DNA of 64,000 bases from Pseudomonadota bacterium (GTDB taxonomy: Bacteria > Pseudomonadota > Alphaproteobacteria > Rickettsiales > SXRF01): contig CAUJHR010000004.1 in NCBI GenBank assembly GCA_963205195.1, forward strand, positions 1-64,000, in the 5' to 3' direction. Numbering within the stretch: the first letter of the stretch is position 1; the number at the start of each line of letters is the position of its first letter. The notes below the pieces were generated by a model that saw only the letters and a program-made list of their open reading frames with translations, did no database searches and was not told the DNA's origin. Shown here piece after piece: positions 7,189-16,594 of the stretch. The position numbers and the translations under genes are program-made.

Positions 7189-8982
7189 ATGCCGCAATTC
7201 AAAGCCCCTATCCGTGATTTTAAATTCCTTTTGCATGAATACTTAAATGTATCGCAATATGCTCATGTTGATGGTTTTGCCGATTCTGGCGATGAGCTTA
7301 TGACCCCTGTTTTAGAGGCAGCAGGGCAGATGTGCGAGGAGGTTTTATTTCCCTTAAATCAGGTTGGCGATAAGGTTGGCCTTAAATATGATAATACCGA
7401 TGCTTCAAGGCCACCGAGGGTAATAATGCCTGACGGTTTTAAGGAAGCTTATAAACTATATGTCGATAGTGGCTGGCCATCTTTTACTTGCGCCACAGAA
7501 TATGGCGGGCAGGGTCTGCCTGATGTGCTTAATATGCCGCTTATGGAGATGGTCTGCTCGGCGAACCTTTCATTTGGATTGACTCCAGGGCTTAGCCATG
7601 GCGCGTATAATGCTATAAAACTTCATGCAAGTGATGCTCTTAAATCAAAATACCTGCCGAAAATGGTGACCGGGCATTGGTCGGGCGTAATGTGCCTTAC
7701 CGAGCCGCAAGCCGGGACCGATCTTGGCCTTATCCGCACCAAGGCAGAATCTATGCCCGATGGTAGCTATGCTATTTCGGGCACCAAAATTTTTATCTCC
7801 TCTGGCGAACATGAGTTGACTGAAAATATAATACATCTAGTGCTTGCGCGTCTGCCTGGAGCACCTGCGGGAATCAAAGGCATAAGCCTGTTCCTTGTTC
7901 CCAAGATCATGGTGAATGATGACGGCTCGCTTGGTGAACATAACAAGCTGATTTGCGCTGGCATTGAGCATAAGATGGGGCTTACGGCCTCGCCGACTTG
8001 CATGATGCAGTATGATGGTGCTAAAGGCTGGCTGGTGGGCGAGCCGCATAAGGGTATGCGTGCCATGTTCACCATGATGAATGCGGCAAGGTTATATGTA
8101 GGCGTGCAGGGGTTGGGTATAGGTGAAGTTGCATACCAGAATGCGCTGGCTTATGCCAAAGAGCGCCTGCAAAGCCGTGCGCTTACAGGTGCCAAAGAAC
8201 CAAGTAAGCCTGCTGATCCTATCATAGTTCATCCTGACGTGCGCCGTATGCTGCTTGCCATGCGGGCATTCACTGAAGGAGCGAGGGCGCTGGCGCTGGA
8301 AATGGCATTGAAAATTGACCTTGCCCACCGCCATCCTGATCCGGCTGTGCGTGAAGAATCTGATGATTTTGTGCAGCTTCTTACACCGGTTGTGAAGTCC
8401 TATTTGACCGATGGCGGTTTTGAAACTGCAAACCTTGCGGTGCAGGTTTTCGGGGGGTATGGTTTCATTAAGGAATACGGTGTAGAACAATATGTGCGCG
8501 ATGTGCGCGTCACCATGATATATGAAGGCACTAACGGCATACAGGCGCTGGATTTAGTTGGCCGTAAGCTGCCGCATGCCGCCGGGAAATATCTGCGTGC
8601 ATTTTTCCATCCGCTCGGACAGTTCATCGAAAAACATAAGGACAACCCGCAGATGGCGGAATTCATCAAGCCCCTGGCAAAGAACTTTGAATATCTCCAG
8701 CAGGCAACCATGTGGCTGGCGGCTAACGGTATGAAAAACCCCGATGACGCAGGCGGCGGTGCGGTGGAATACCAAAAGATGTTTGCGCTGGTTGCACTTG
8801 CCTATTCATGGGCAAGGCAGGCCGAGATCGCACTGGGTAAAACTGCCTGCGATGAAAAAGAATTCTACGAGGCAAAACTTTCAACAGCCCGTTTCTTCAT
8901 GCAGAAGATACTTCCGCAAACCACTTCTTTGCTTCAGTCTATCGTAGCAGGAAGTAAATCCATGATGCAGGCGGTTATTTAG
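7189..8982 (+). CDS. Acyl-CoA dehydrogenase (long form with C-terminal extension)
   Basis: 597 residues, longer than the ~390 of classical acyl-CoA dehydrogenases because of an N-terminal segment and a C-terminal helical domain, as in the FadE/DmdC-like subgroup. FAD- and substrate-binding motifs are visible: MCLTEPQAGTDLG near 164, TKIFISSGEH near 195, and VFGGYGFIKEYGVEQYVRD near 420. The catalytic-base motif IYEGTNGIQALDL is near 444. It should oxidise an acyl-CoA to its trans-2-enoyl form and pass electrons to ETF; chain length cannot be read. A GGAG site lies 5 bases before ATG. No other beta-oxidation genes are near. It converges on the gene at 9058. Confidence 0.92.
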   Translation: MPQFKAPIRDFKFLLHEYLNVSQYAHVDGFADSGDELMTPVLEAAGQMCEEVLFPLNQVGDKVGLKYDNTDASRPPRVIMPDGFKEAYKLYVDSGWPSFTCATEYGGQGLPDVLNMPLMEMVCSANLSFGLTPGLSHGAYNAIKLHASDALKSKYLPKMVTGHWSGVMCLTEPQAGTDLGLIRTKAESMPDGSYAISGTKIFISSGEHELTENIIHLVLARLPGAPAGIKGISLFLVPKIMVNDDGSLGEHNKLICAGIEHKMGLTASPTCMMQYDGAKGWLVGEPHKGMRAMFTMMNAARLYVGVQGLGIGEVAYQNALAYAKERLQSRALTGAKEPSKPADPIIVHPDVRRMLLAMRAFTEGARALALEMALKIDLAHRHPDPAVREESDDFVQLLTPVVKSYLTDGGFETANLAVQVFGGYGFIKEYGVEQYVRDVRVTMIYEGTNGIQALDLVGRKLPHAAGKYLRAFFHPLGQFIEKHKDNPQMAEFIKPLAKNFEYLQQATMWLAANGMKNPDDAGGGAVEYQKMFALVALAYSWARQAEIALGKTACDEKEFYEAKLSTARFFMQKILPQTTSLLQSIVAGSKSMMQAVI

Positions 8983-9057
8983 GTCGTATTGTCATACTGC
9001 CGGATGGCGCTATTGTGGCCCCGCCTTGCGGCGGTGTGACAACGGTGGTAATAATTA

Positions 9058-10578
9058 TCACCCTATCCTTGGCCGGTTGTTGCGCGGATTGTTAGGATGG
9101 TTCGGGTTTAACGGGTCGCGCTCACGGGCAGCGAATCCTTTATCATCAGGGCTTATAGGTGCGGCTGTAATAACGGTTTTTGGTGTGACAGACTCCATCG
9201 GTATCCCATACATATTCTTGGTTACGTTCTTGTTATGTGCAACCACCATATCATTGGCCTGTTTGTTACTTTTACGCAATGAATTTCCCGCTTGCCTTAT
9301 CGCTGCTATATCAACATTATTTAATCCAGGTGGTCTTTCTTCGTCCTTCAGTGTAGACACTACAAGGTGATGCTGGTTTATCATATTCGAGCGTTTTGCT
9401 GCATTTGGATTAGACACTACATTATTAGAATGACGTTGGCGCCTGCGTCTGCGTACCCGGTCTGCCTGCATAGCTGATTCCGCTTCGAAGGAAGCTTTCT
9501 GTTTCTGATCCTTGCTTGACGAGATTTCATCGGCAGCCTGCTCAACACCACCTTCCATTTTGCTCATGAGTTTGTTCAAGCTGGCGCTTTGGAATTTTTT
9601 TCCGCCATGTTCGCCAAGGTCAGCCGATATCTGATGCAGTGTGGTTGAGTTATGGGTTATTTCCTTGGCCGCCATAATTTGAACACTATGGGCGCAATTA
9701 TTTGCGGCATCGGTTGCGGCGCGCACGCGTATATCATTCATTATATCGGGATTGCTGAGGGTTGCTTCATGCAGCATGTTTCTATACATCTCAACCATTT
9801 CTGAGATACGTTTGGCAAAAGCAAGTTTTTCATCAGGCTTGCCTGTATCTATAGATTCCTCGATAGGCTTATCGCTGAAAGACATATTTTTAAGCTTACG
9901 CAGGATTTCCCTTGCCAGCTCTACCGATTCTTCGCGTACCGGGTCTTGTAGCGTATCTATAGTATAAAGCTGGCGCACAGCTTCCTGCAAATTATTGCTA
10001 AGTTCCACAAGGCGGTCAATGGGTGAACGGTCACCAAGAGGCTTGTTAAGCAGATGGGTAAGCCCGCTTTCTATAGCGTCTATTAACTTCTCCACGCTAT
10101 GCTCCTGCCTGCTATCCCATTCTTTCGGAATATTATCCAGGCGACTGTCCAGCTCGGATATGAAGCGGCTTTCTTCAGGAAGTGATTCCAGTGTATGCAG
10201 AGCTATGGAAAGGGCGATACTGCCTGCAGCGCAATTAGCATGGTCGATAGTGAAATGGTCAAGCAAGGCAGGCTCAGTGAGCTGTGCCATTTTAACCTGT
10301 CCCGCATATAGCATTATCAGGTTTTGCAGATATTGTGCCTTGGTCTGCTGCTCCGGCAGGTCGCCAATATACATCCAATGTTCCATATCCTGCCAGATGC
10401 CTTGCAGGTTACGCAGCCAGCGCAGTGTTTTTCGCGATTTTTCAACTGGGTTGTTTTCAGTAGGGGGAACCGGCAGGGTTTCCGGGAAAGGAAGCAGGTG
10501 TGCTATATCCATCAGCGTATAGCTGGTTGCAATTAGTTTGCTGTGCAATTCATTTTGCAGGCGGTTTTGTTCATCCAT
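9058..10578 (-). CDS. Uncharacterised 506-residue helical protein
   Basis: No family is recognised. Residues 1 to about 320 are predicted helical and acidic, with several heptad-like stretches (for example REILRKLKNM). A basic patch RVRRRRRQRH lies near residue 380. The tail is disordered and rich in Asn and Pro (NPNHPNNPRNNRPRIG). There is no signal peptide or membrane segment, so it is probably cytosolic, or an effector. It lies 27 bases downstream of the DUF2610 gene on the same strand, so the two are probably one operon. The 75 bases separating its stop from the acyl-CoA dehydrogenase hold a GC-rich hairpin (CCGCC/GGCGG near 9021-9035) without a T tract. Confidence 0.75.
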   Translation of the reverse strand: MDEQNRLQNELHSKLIATSYTLMDIAHLLPFPETLPVPPTENNPVEKSRKTLRWLRNLQGIWQDMEHWMYIGDLPEQQTKAQYLQNLIMLYAGQVKMAQLTEPALLDHFTIDHANCAAGSIALSIALHTLESLPEESRFISELDSRLDNIPKEWDSRQEHSVEKLIDAIESGLTHLLNKPLGDRSPIDRLVELSNNLQEAVRQLYTIDTLQDPVREESVELAREILRKLKNMSFSDKPIEESIDTGKPDEKLAFAKRISEMVEMYRNMLHEATLSNPDIMNDIRVRAATDAANNCAHSVQIMAAKEITHNSTTLHQISADLGEHGGKKFQSASLNKLMSKMEGGVEQAADEISSSKDQKQKASFEAESAMQADRVRRRRRQRHSNNVVSNPNAAKRSNMINQHHLVVSTLKDEERPPGLNNVDIAAIRQAGNSLRKSNKQANDMVVAHNKNVTKNMYGIPMESVTPKTVITAAPISPDDKGFAARERDPLNPNHPNNPRNNRPRIG

Positions 10579-10605
10579 ATTTTATACGATATACAATCCA
10601 ACGTA

Positions 10606-10905
10606 TTATTGCTGTGCCTGTTCGGTCTGTTGCTCAACCTGCTGCGCGGTTTCTTCCGCTGCTGCAGTTCCCATGGCATAGACGCATAGATCCTCGAACG
10701 AAACATTGTTTTCCAGTGCTATTTTGTGGAGGCGCTCGAAGCTATCCATAACTTCCTGCGGTATCGTCCCGCCGCGTATAGTCGACAGCCACCATGCCTG
10801 GTGTTGAAGCGGGTGGCGCTGTGAATGTGGTTCGCCTACATACACATGGAAAGGATGCTTTACACCATTAAAATCGCAAGGGACAGTAAAACGCTTCATA
10901 GCCAC
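10606..10905 (-). CDS. DUF2610 domain protein
   Basis: 99 residues. The N-terminal 75 match DUF2610, a small family known mainly from Rickettsiales and related alphaproteobacteria: FTVPCDFNG, FHVYVGEP, HPLQHQAWWLS, RGGTIPQEVMDSF and FEDLCVYAMG are the characteristic blocks. Function is unknown. The C-terminal 20 residues are Gln/Glu-rich and low in complexity. It is the first gene of a probable two-gene unit with the 506-residue unknown. Its presence is one clue to lineage. Confidence 0.85.
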   Translation of the reverse strand: MAMKRFTVPCDFNGVKHPFHVYVGEPHSQRHPLQHQAWWLSTIRGGTIPQEVMDSFERLHKIALENNVSFEDLCVYAMGTAAAEETAQQVEQQTEQAQQ

Positions 10906-10957
10906 CTATTATGTTTATTTATCCTAATAATATACAGGATATATGTTACCGGATTAT

Positions 10958-10985
10958 GACAAAAAATCACTAAAAAACTGTGATT
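10958..10985 (-). terminator. AT-rich rho-independent terminator after the NDUFS4-like gene
   Basis: On the minus strand AATCAC (10985-10980) pairs with GTGATT (10970-10965) around a 9-base loop and runs into a T tract. It lies 30 bases beyond the stop at 11015, and ends the topA-rnr strand before the separate DUF2610 unit. Confidence 0.65.
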
Positions 10986-11014
10986 TCAGTAGTTCGGGAG
11001 GAATTTTATATAAT

Positions 11015-11314
11015 TCAGCGAATTACCTTGCTGAAAATGAAGTTGTCAGCATAGGATTTAGAGCGCTGCTTTCCTGTATTTGGAAGTAGAAGCTCGAATT
11101 CTATTTTCTTGTCCTTAGCATAGGAGATTGCCGCCTCTTTGCTTGGAAAACGCAGTGAAATTTCGCGTTTCGTATCATCCATGCCACTCCAACCCATAAG
11201 CCCTTCAATAAAATAAGGAGTTTCCGGGATATATTCCAGCAGCCAGTTCTGGGTTTTACCCTTTCCTGATTGCATGGCGTTTTTAGCTGGTTGATATATA
11301 CGGGCTTTGCTCAT
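11015..11314 (-). CDS. NDUFS4-like ETC complex I subunit
   Basis: The frame extends upstream to 11428, inside rnr, but the family begins at MSKARIYQPAKNAMQSGKG, so the start is placed at ATG 11314, giving 99 residues. The blocks KTQNWLLEYIPE, LMGWSGMDDTKREISLRF and SKEAAISYAKDKKIEFE are those of the NDUFS4/ETC_C1 family, an accessory subunit of respiratory complex I shared by alphaproteobacteria and mitochondria. It would sit on the peripheral arm facing the cytoplasm. No good Shine-Dalgarno is visible. The start lies 41 bases beyond the rnr stop, so co-transcription with rnr is likely. Confidence 0.88.
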   Translation of the reverse strand: MSKARIYQPAKNAMQSGKGKTQNWLLEYIPETPYFIEGLMGWSGMDDTKREISLRFPSKEAAISYAKDKKIEFELLLPNTGKQRSKSYADNFIFSKVIR

Positions 11315-11354
11315 GGGGCGGAAATTACAATATTTTTCATAAAATGCAAGCGCT

Positions 11355-13466
11355 TTAACGTTTTCTGTGTTTTTTGCCTGCATGTTTCTTGCTGCGGCTG
11401 CCTTTATCTTTTTTGGAATATTTTTCATCTTTGCCGGTGCTTTTCTTATGGGAATATTTATGGCGCAATGGAGGCATGGTTTCCGATGATGCAGATTCGG
11501 GAACGAATATAAGGCTGGCGGTCATCGCATTGGCTTCCTGCACGCGAATCATTATTGTTGTGCCCAGGGCGAATGATGTTCCACTTGAGCGCCCACGGAA
11601 ACATGAATGTTTTTTATCGTAAGTAAAGAAATCACGGCCCAGATTACGCACAGGTATGAATCCCGTTATCCCGGTAGCGATTAAATTTACGAACAGGCCA
11701 TATTCATTCAACCCGGCAATTACTCCCTCAAATACTTCGCCTATCTTGCGTGACATGAATGATACTTTATAGCGGTCGGCGGCATCGCGTTCGGCAAGCA
11801 TGGCACGGCGTTCGGTTTCGGAAATATGCAATGCGGTGTCAGCAAGGCCGGGCATTGCTTGTTTGTGTTTGTTTAAAATATTTATTATAGAGCGATGGAC
11901 AATAAGGTCGCTATAACGGCGTATTGGCGAGGTAAAATGGCAGTATTTCTGTAGGCCTAGTCCAAAATGGCCAAGATTTTCAGCGCTGTAAAAAGCTTGC
12001 ATTTGTGCGCGCAGGACAGCTGTATGTATCATAGGACGGCGTGGATCGTCATGCGATGCTTTGAGAACCCTGTTAAAATGTTTAGCCGTTACCGCGCCTT
12101 TTTGTAGACGGTAATCCGACATAAGAAGCAGGCTGCGTAAATCCTCAAGTTTTTCTTCCGACGGGGCTTCATGCACGCGGTAAATCCCCGGAGCTTTATT
12201 TTTAAGCAGGAAATCAGCAGCGGCGACATTGGCTGCTATCATGAAGCATTCTATCAGGCGGTGACTTTCCAGGCGTGCTTTAGGAGCGATGTTAGATACA
12301 TTGCCGCTGGCATCGAAATATATTTTAAATTCGGGAAGGTCGAGATCGAGCGCCCCTCGGTTGTCACGTTCACTAGCGAGTGCAGTATAAGCAGCATTCA
12401 GGTTTTTGATCAGCTGCGGCTGCACATTCTCGTTTTCCACCTGTTCATAAGTAAGCCTTGCCATTGAGCGCATTATACCGCGTACGAATTTATATTTTTT
12501 TATTGCACCCGCGGAATCAATCCATATATGCACAGCAAGGCAGTAACGGTCTTCATTTGGAACCAGCGAACAAAGCCCGTTAGAGAGGCGTTCTGGAAGC
12601 ATCGGAATAACCCTGTCTGGGAAATATACCGAATTCCCGCGCTCAAATGCTGCCCTGTCTAGCGCACTTCCTTCCTGCACATAAAAAGCCACTTCAGCAA
12701 TAGCTACTATTATATGAAAACCATCTCCATCAGGTTCGGCAAAAACCGCATCGTCAAAATCGCGGGCGTCTTCGCCGTCAATTGTAACCAGTGGAATAGT
12801 ACGTAGGTCGGTGCGGTCAGAGGTAAGTACAGGAAGCGGTGCCGTTTCTGATTCAGCTATTGCTGCTTGCGAAAAAACGCTGGGAAGAGAATGTATGGCG
12901 GAGGCGATAAGGCTTGCGGCACGCGGTGAATCAATCCGCCCCAAACGCTCGGTTATTTTGGCATAGCTCATGCCAAGCGAGGGAATGCCGCGGATAGTTT
13001 CCCCGTTGACCAGCTCGCCTTGCAATGCGCCGCCGGTATCCACTGCTGAAACCATGAAACTTTCTTTGTTCTTGCGAGAGATAGGTTCTATTATGCCGCC
13101 TTCAATAGTTGGGATAAAAACCCCGGTCACATGCCGTATTTGCTCAGTTTCTAATACACGGATGATTGATGCCTGATAAAAACCTGGGCGCAGATTACGC
13201 AGTTTTACCAATATCCGGTCACCGATAGCTGCTGCTTTCCCGCGCCCTGATTCCAGAACTGAAATATGCGGCGGGGCTTTGTGTGATTTCCAATCGAGCG
13301 GTGTTGCCAGTAATTCACCATCTGCCGTTTCGCTGCTTACCACCAGTACGCAGATCTCAGGAAGTTTATCTGAATTAATTACAAATTTTTTGCCGGAATG
13401 TTTACCCGAAGATTTTTTCTTACCGGCTTTTTTAGTTGGTTTTTTGCTCGGGGGGCTATTTTTCAT
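11355..13466 (-). CDS. rnr: Ribonuclease R
   Basis: A 703-residue 3'-5' exoribonuclease of the RNB family. A basic Lys/Ser/Pro-rich N-terminal tail (about 25 residues) precedes a cold-shock-like region. The catalytic RNB domain begins near residue 225 with TIDGEDARDFDDAV, holding the Mg-binding aspartates. HFTSPIRRYSDLIVHR near 490 is the second RNB signature. An S1 domain (GEVFEGVIAGLNEYGLFVNL) is near 580, and a basic Lys/His tail ends the protein. RNase R degrades structured RNA and works with tmRNA on non-stop mRNA; ssrA and sspB are elsewhere in this window. It is normally a neighbour of topA; here a toxin-antitoxin pair lies between. Confidence 0.95.
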   Translation of the reverse strand: MKNSPPSKKPTKKAGKKKSSGKHSGKKFVINSDKLPEICVLVVSSETADGELLATPLDWKSHKAPPHISVLESGRGKAAAIGDRILVKLRNLRPGFYQASIIRVLETEQIRHVTGVFIPTIEGGIIEPISRKNKESFMVSAVDTGGALQGELVNGETIRGIPSLGMSYAKITERLGRIDSPRAASLIASAIHSLPSVFSQAAIAESETAPLPVLTSDRTDLRTIPLVTIDGEDARDFDDAVFAEPDGDGFHIIVAIAEVAFYVQEGSALDRAAFERGNSVYFPDRVIPMLPERLSNGLCSLVPNEDRYCLAVHIWIDSAGAIKKYKFVRGIMRSMARLTYEQVENENVQPQLIKNLNAAYTALASERDNRGALDLDLPEFKIYFDASGNVSNIAPKARLESHRLIECFMIAANVAAADFLLKNKAPGIYRVHEAPSEEKLEDLRSLLLMSDYRLQKGAVTAKHFNRVLKASHDDPRRPMIHTAVLRAQMQAFYSAENLGHFGLGLQKYCHFTSPIRRYSDLIVHRSIINILNKHKQAMPGLADTALHISETERRAMLAERDAADRYKVSFMSRKIGEVFEGVIAGLNEYGLFVNLIATGITGFIPVRNLGRDFFTYDKKHSCFRGRSSGTSFALGTTIMIRVQEANAMTASLIFVPESASSETMPPLRHKYSHKKSTGKDEKYSKKDKGSRSKKHAGKKHRKR

Positions 13467-13467
13467 T

Positions 13468-13728
13468 TTAATTATATACTTCTTTTCTATGGGCGATGCG
13501 CTCTATGGAGATAATATATACAATATCATCAATCGCATAAATAACCCGGTAATCCGCAATGCGGATACGCCATAAATCTTTTGAACCTTTTAGTTTTTTA
13601 CATCCGCTTGGGCGGGGATTTTCTGCTAAGCTATCAATAGCTTTTACGATCTTAGGAATCCATGTTGAACTTAAATGCTGTAATTCTTTTTCAGCAGAGC
13701 GTGATACCTGGATAGTGTAGCTCTTCAC
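13468..13728 (-). CDS. RelE/ParE family toxin
   Basis: 86 residues with the compact RelE/ParE fold: SRSAEKELQHLSS, then NPRPSGCKKLKGSKDLWRIRIADYRVIYAID, then a terminal strand and RIAHRKEVY. The WRIRIADYRVIY stretch with conserved Arg is the RelE-type core. It would either cut mRNA on the ribosome (RelE) or poison gyrase (ParE); sequence alone does not decide, but the GCKKL..LWRIR pattern is closer to RelE. Its start overlaps the antitoxin stop by 4 bases (ATGA). It ends two bases before rnr begins, so it could be read together with rnr. Confidence 0.9.
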   Translation of the reverse strand: MKSYTIQVSRSAEKELQHLSSTWIPKIVKAIDSLAENPRPSGCKKLKGSKDLWRIRIADYRVIYAIDDIVYIISIERIAHRKEVYN

Positions 13729-13916
13729 TTAGGAGCGCTTTTTTTGTTAAGGCGCTTTTTAACATCTTCCCATGATGAGTGGGTTTCTTTTTTACGTTCT
13801 TCCGCAATTATAATGTCGCAAAAATCTTCCCATAGCGAACCATATCTCTGCAAATCAATTTGCACAGCTACAGGCTCTCCAGCAGGATTAGTAACATATT
13901 GGACACCTTCTATCAT
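13725..13916 (-). CDS. Antitoxin partner of the RelE/ParE toxin
   Basis: A 63-residue acidic/basic mixed protein immediately upstream of the toxin and overlapping it by 4 bases, the usual antitoxin-first order. The N-terminal half, GVQYVTNPAGEPVAVQIDLQ, resembles the Phd/prevent-host-death or similar strand that dimerises and binds the operator. The C-terminal helix (AEERKKETHSSWEDVKKRL) would wrap the toxin. Assignment is mainly by position and size. Confidence 0.8.
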   Translation of the reverse strand: MIEGVQYVTNPAGEPVAVQIDLQRYGSLWEDFCDIIIAEERKKETHSSWEDVKKRLNKKSAPK

Positions 13917-13960
13917 GTCCTTAATATATCAATATTAGGGATTATATGCAAGTTTTCATA

Positions 13961-16588
13961 TTATCCAGCCTTCTTCTTCGCTGGAGCCTTTTTAGCCGCT
14001 GGCTTCTTGGCTGGCGCTGCTTTCCTTTCCTTAGCGGCTGGCTTTTCTGCCTTTGCTTTTGGAGCAGCAACTTTTTTGCTGAATTTCTTTTTGCCGGACG
14101 GCGCATCAGCTCGGGCAGCCAATAGAGGCAGTGCTTCTTCCAAAGTGAAATTCTCTATCACTGCGCCTTTAGGCAGGGTTGCGTTGATCTTTCCGTGCTT
14201 TATATAATCACCGTAACGGCCTTTGAAGATTGCTACTTCTGCGCCATCATCAGGGTGTTTGCCAAGTGATTTAAGAGCGACATTGGCCGCGCCTTTTTGC
14301 GGTGCCTGTGCCATTACTTCCACAGCACGGTTTATGCCGATGGTCAGCAGGTCCTCGCTTGCTGGAAGGGTAGTGAATTTTCCGTCATGCAATAAGTAAG
14401 GCCCAAATTTTCCGTTATTGGCCACGATTGGTTTGCCGGTATCTGGATGTTTTCCAAGTTCTCGCGGAAGGGAAAGAAGTTGCAGTGCAATTTCCAATGT
14501 CATAGTTTCCGGGCGCATTGATTTAAGCAGGCTTGCACGCTTCGGGGTTTTACCTTCTCCGATTTGGACATATACACCATATGGTCCTTTGCGTAAGCTT
14601 ATATCCTCGCCGGTTGCGGGATCAGCACCGAGCGTTTTGGGAAGTTTGAATTCCTCGCCATTTTCATCAAGCTGTACCGGTGCAGTAAGTTCCCCAAGCT
14701 GTGCTTTATGGTTGCATTCAGGATAATTAGAGCAGGCTATATAAGGGCCAAAGCGCCCGATTTTAAGACCTAAGCGCCCTTTGCTGCAGGCCGGGCATGC
14801 ACGAGGATCGGAAGCTTTATTATCATTTGAGGGTTTTCCAAAAGCGTATGATGCGAGCAGGGTATCGAGCGCTTCTAGAACCTGTGATACCGTAAGCTGT
14901 TTGCTTTCATCGATCTTGGCAATAAAATCCACCCAGAAATCGCGAAGCACCTGTTTCCAGTTGCGTTCTCCAGCCGATACATCGTCGAGCTGCGTTTCCA
15001 GATCTGCGGTAAAACCATACTCTACATAACGCTCAAAAAAACTTACCAAAAACGCATTTACGAGGCGCCCAAGAGATTCCGCGGTGAAGCGTTTCTTATC
15101 CAGTTTTACATAGCCGCGATCCTGCAGCACTGAAATTATGGAAGCATAAGTGGACGGCCTGCCTATGCCGAGTTCTTCAAGTTTCTTTACAAGGCTTGCT
15201 TCTGAATAACGCGGTGGCGGTTCAGTAAAATGTTGCTCCGGCTTAACTTCATTTACAGCGAGTTTTTCGCCTTTTTTAAGCACCGGTAACTTCGCGTTCT
15301 CTTCATCTTCCTTATCGTCGTCGCTACCTTCCTGGTAGAGCTTCAGGAAGCCATCGAATTTCACTACTGAGCCGCTGGTTCGAAGCATTGCCTGCCCATC
15401 GCTTGCAGCAATATCAACGATCAACTGGTCAAACAACGCTGATTCCATCTGGCTTGCCACCATGCGTTTCCAAATGAGTTCATAAAGTTTTGCAGCATCG
15501 CTGGAAAGGCCTGATTTTTGCGGTGTGAGGGTAATATCAGTCGGGCGCACCGCTTCATGCGCTTCCTGTGCATTTTTTGTTTTGTTTTTATATTGGCGCG
15601 GCGCGTTTGGCACATATTCATTGCCGTAAGCCTTGCCGATATGCGAGCGTGCTTCGTTTATCGCTTCTTGCGACACATTTATTCCATCTGTACGCATATA
15701 GGTTATAAGCCCGTCTTCATATAGCTTCTGAGCTACCTGCATGGTTTTCTTTGCGCCGAAACCGCATTTGCGTGCTGCTTCCTGCTGGAGCGTTGAGGTG
15801 GTAAAAGGAGGAGCCGGGTGACGGCGCACCTGTTTTTCTTCGAGTGTTGCAACACTATAATTTTTAGTGCGAAGTTCACTTGCGATTTTTTCTGCCTGAT
15901 TACCATCGGTTATCGAGAATTTTTCGATTTTCTCACCTTTGTATTCTATAAGGCGTGCGGGCAGGGATGCGCCTTTTTCCGAAGAAAGCTGCGCTTTTAT
16001 GTCCCAATATTCACGCGAGATGAATTGTTCTATCTCTTCATCGCGTTCGCAAATTAAGCGCAGGGCAACTGATTGTACGCGTCCTGCCGACTTGCTGCCG
16101 GGGAGTTTGCGCCATAAAACCGGCGACAGGGTAAAGCCAACGAGATAATCAAGTGCGCGCCTGGCCTGCTGTGCGTTCACCATATCCATATCGATAGCAC
16201 GTGGGTGTTTGAACGCTTCAATAATGGATTTTTTGGTTATCTCATGGAAAGTAACGCGCCCGACATTTAAATTCTTACCTATGGATTTTGAATCTTTCAG
16301 CGCCTCGAGAACATGCCATGAAATGGCTTCGCCTTCGCGGTCAGGGTCGGTTGCGAGGAAGAGGTTGTCGGCGGATTTTACTGCTTTGGCAATGGCGGAG
16401 AGATGCTTTTTTGCGTCATCATCTACCACATAGATCATTGAAAAATCGTCATCTGGCTTTACCGAACCATCTTTGCTTGGAAGGTCGCGCACATGGCCAA
16501 ATGATGCCAGAACGGTATAATCATTCCCCAGGTATTTATTTATAGTTTTTGCTTTAGACGGTGATTCTACGACTACAACATTATTCAC
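13961..16588 (-). CDS. topA: DNA topoisomerase I
   Basis: An 875-residue type IA topoisomerase that relaxes negative supercoils. The Toprim domain opens with VVVESPSKAKTINKYLG and has ATDPDREGEAISWH near 110. The catalytic Tyr is in TYMRTDGIN near 296. A four-Cys zinc motif (ACPACSKG and IACSNYPEC) lies near 600, followed by further topoisomerase C-terminal repeats with GRFGPY or GKFGPY. The last 45 residues are Lys/Ala/Pro-rich, a DNA-binding tail common in alphaproteobacteria. The start is a GTG, four bases after the dprA stop codon, so it is translationally coupled to dprA. Confidence 0.96.
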   Translation of the reverse strand: MNNVVVVESPSKAKTINKYLGNDYTVLASFGHVRDLPSKDGSVKPDDDFSMIYVVDDDAKKHLSAIAKAVKSADNLFLATDPDREGEAISWHVLEALKDSKSIGKNLNVGRVTFHEITKKSIIEAFKHPRAIDMDMVNAQQARRALDYLVGFTLSPVLWRKLPGSKSAGRVQSVALRLICERDEEIEQFISREYWDIKAQLSSEKGASLPARLIEYKGEKIEKFSITDGNQAEKIASELRTKNYSVATLEEKQVRRHPAPPFTTSTLQQEAARKCGFGAKKTMQVAQKLYEDGLITYMRTDGINVSQEAINEARSHIGKAYGNEYVPNAPRQYKNKTKNAQEAHEAVRPTDITLTPQKSGLSSDAAKLYELIWKRMVASQMESALFDQLIVDIAASDGQAMLRTSGSVVKFDGFLKLYQEGSDDDKEDEENAKLPVLKKGEKLAVNEVKPEQHFTEPPPRYSEASLVKKLEELGIGRPSTYASIISVLQDRGYVKLDKKRFTAESLGRLVNAFLVSFFERYVEYGFTADLETQLDDVSAGERNWKQVLRDFWVDFIAKIDESKQLTVSQVLEALDTLLASYAFGKPSNDNKASDPRACPACSKGRLGLKIGRFGPYIACSNYPECNHKAQLGELTAPVQLDENGEEFKLPKTLGADPATGEDISLRKGPYGVYVQIGEGKTPKRASLLKSMRPETMTLEIALQLLSLPRELGKHPDTGKPIVANNGKFGPYLLHDGKFTTLPASEDLLTIGINRAVEVMAQAPQKGAANVALKSLGKHPDDGAEVAIFKGRYGDYIKHGKINATLPKGAVIENFTLEEALPLLAARADAPSGKKKFSKKVAAPKAKAEKPAAKERKAAPAKKPAAKKAPAKKKAG

Positions 16589-16594
16589 TGATTC

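Noticed and set aside
9018..9036. GC-rich hairpin between the acyl-CoA dehydrogenase and the 506-residue gene as a terminator
   Set aside because: The stem is good but neither side has a T tract, so it is only mentioned as a hairpin.
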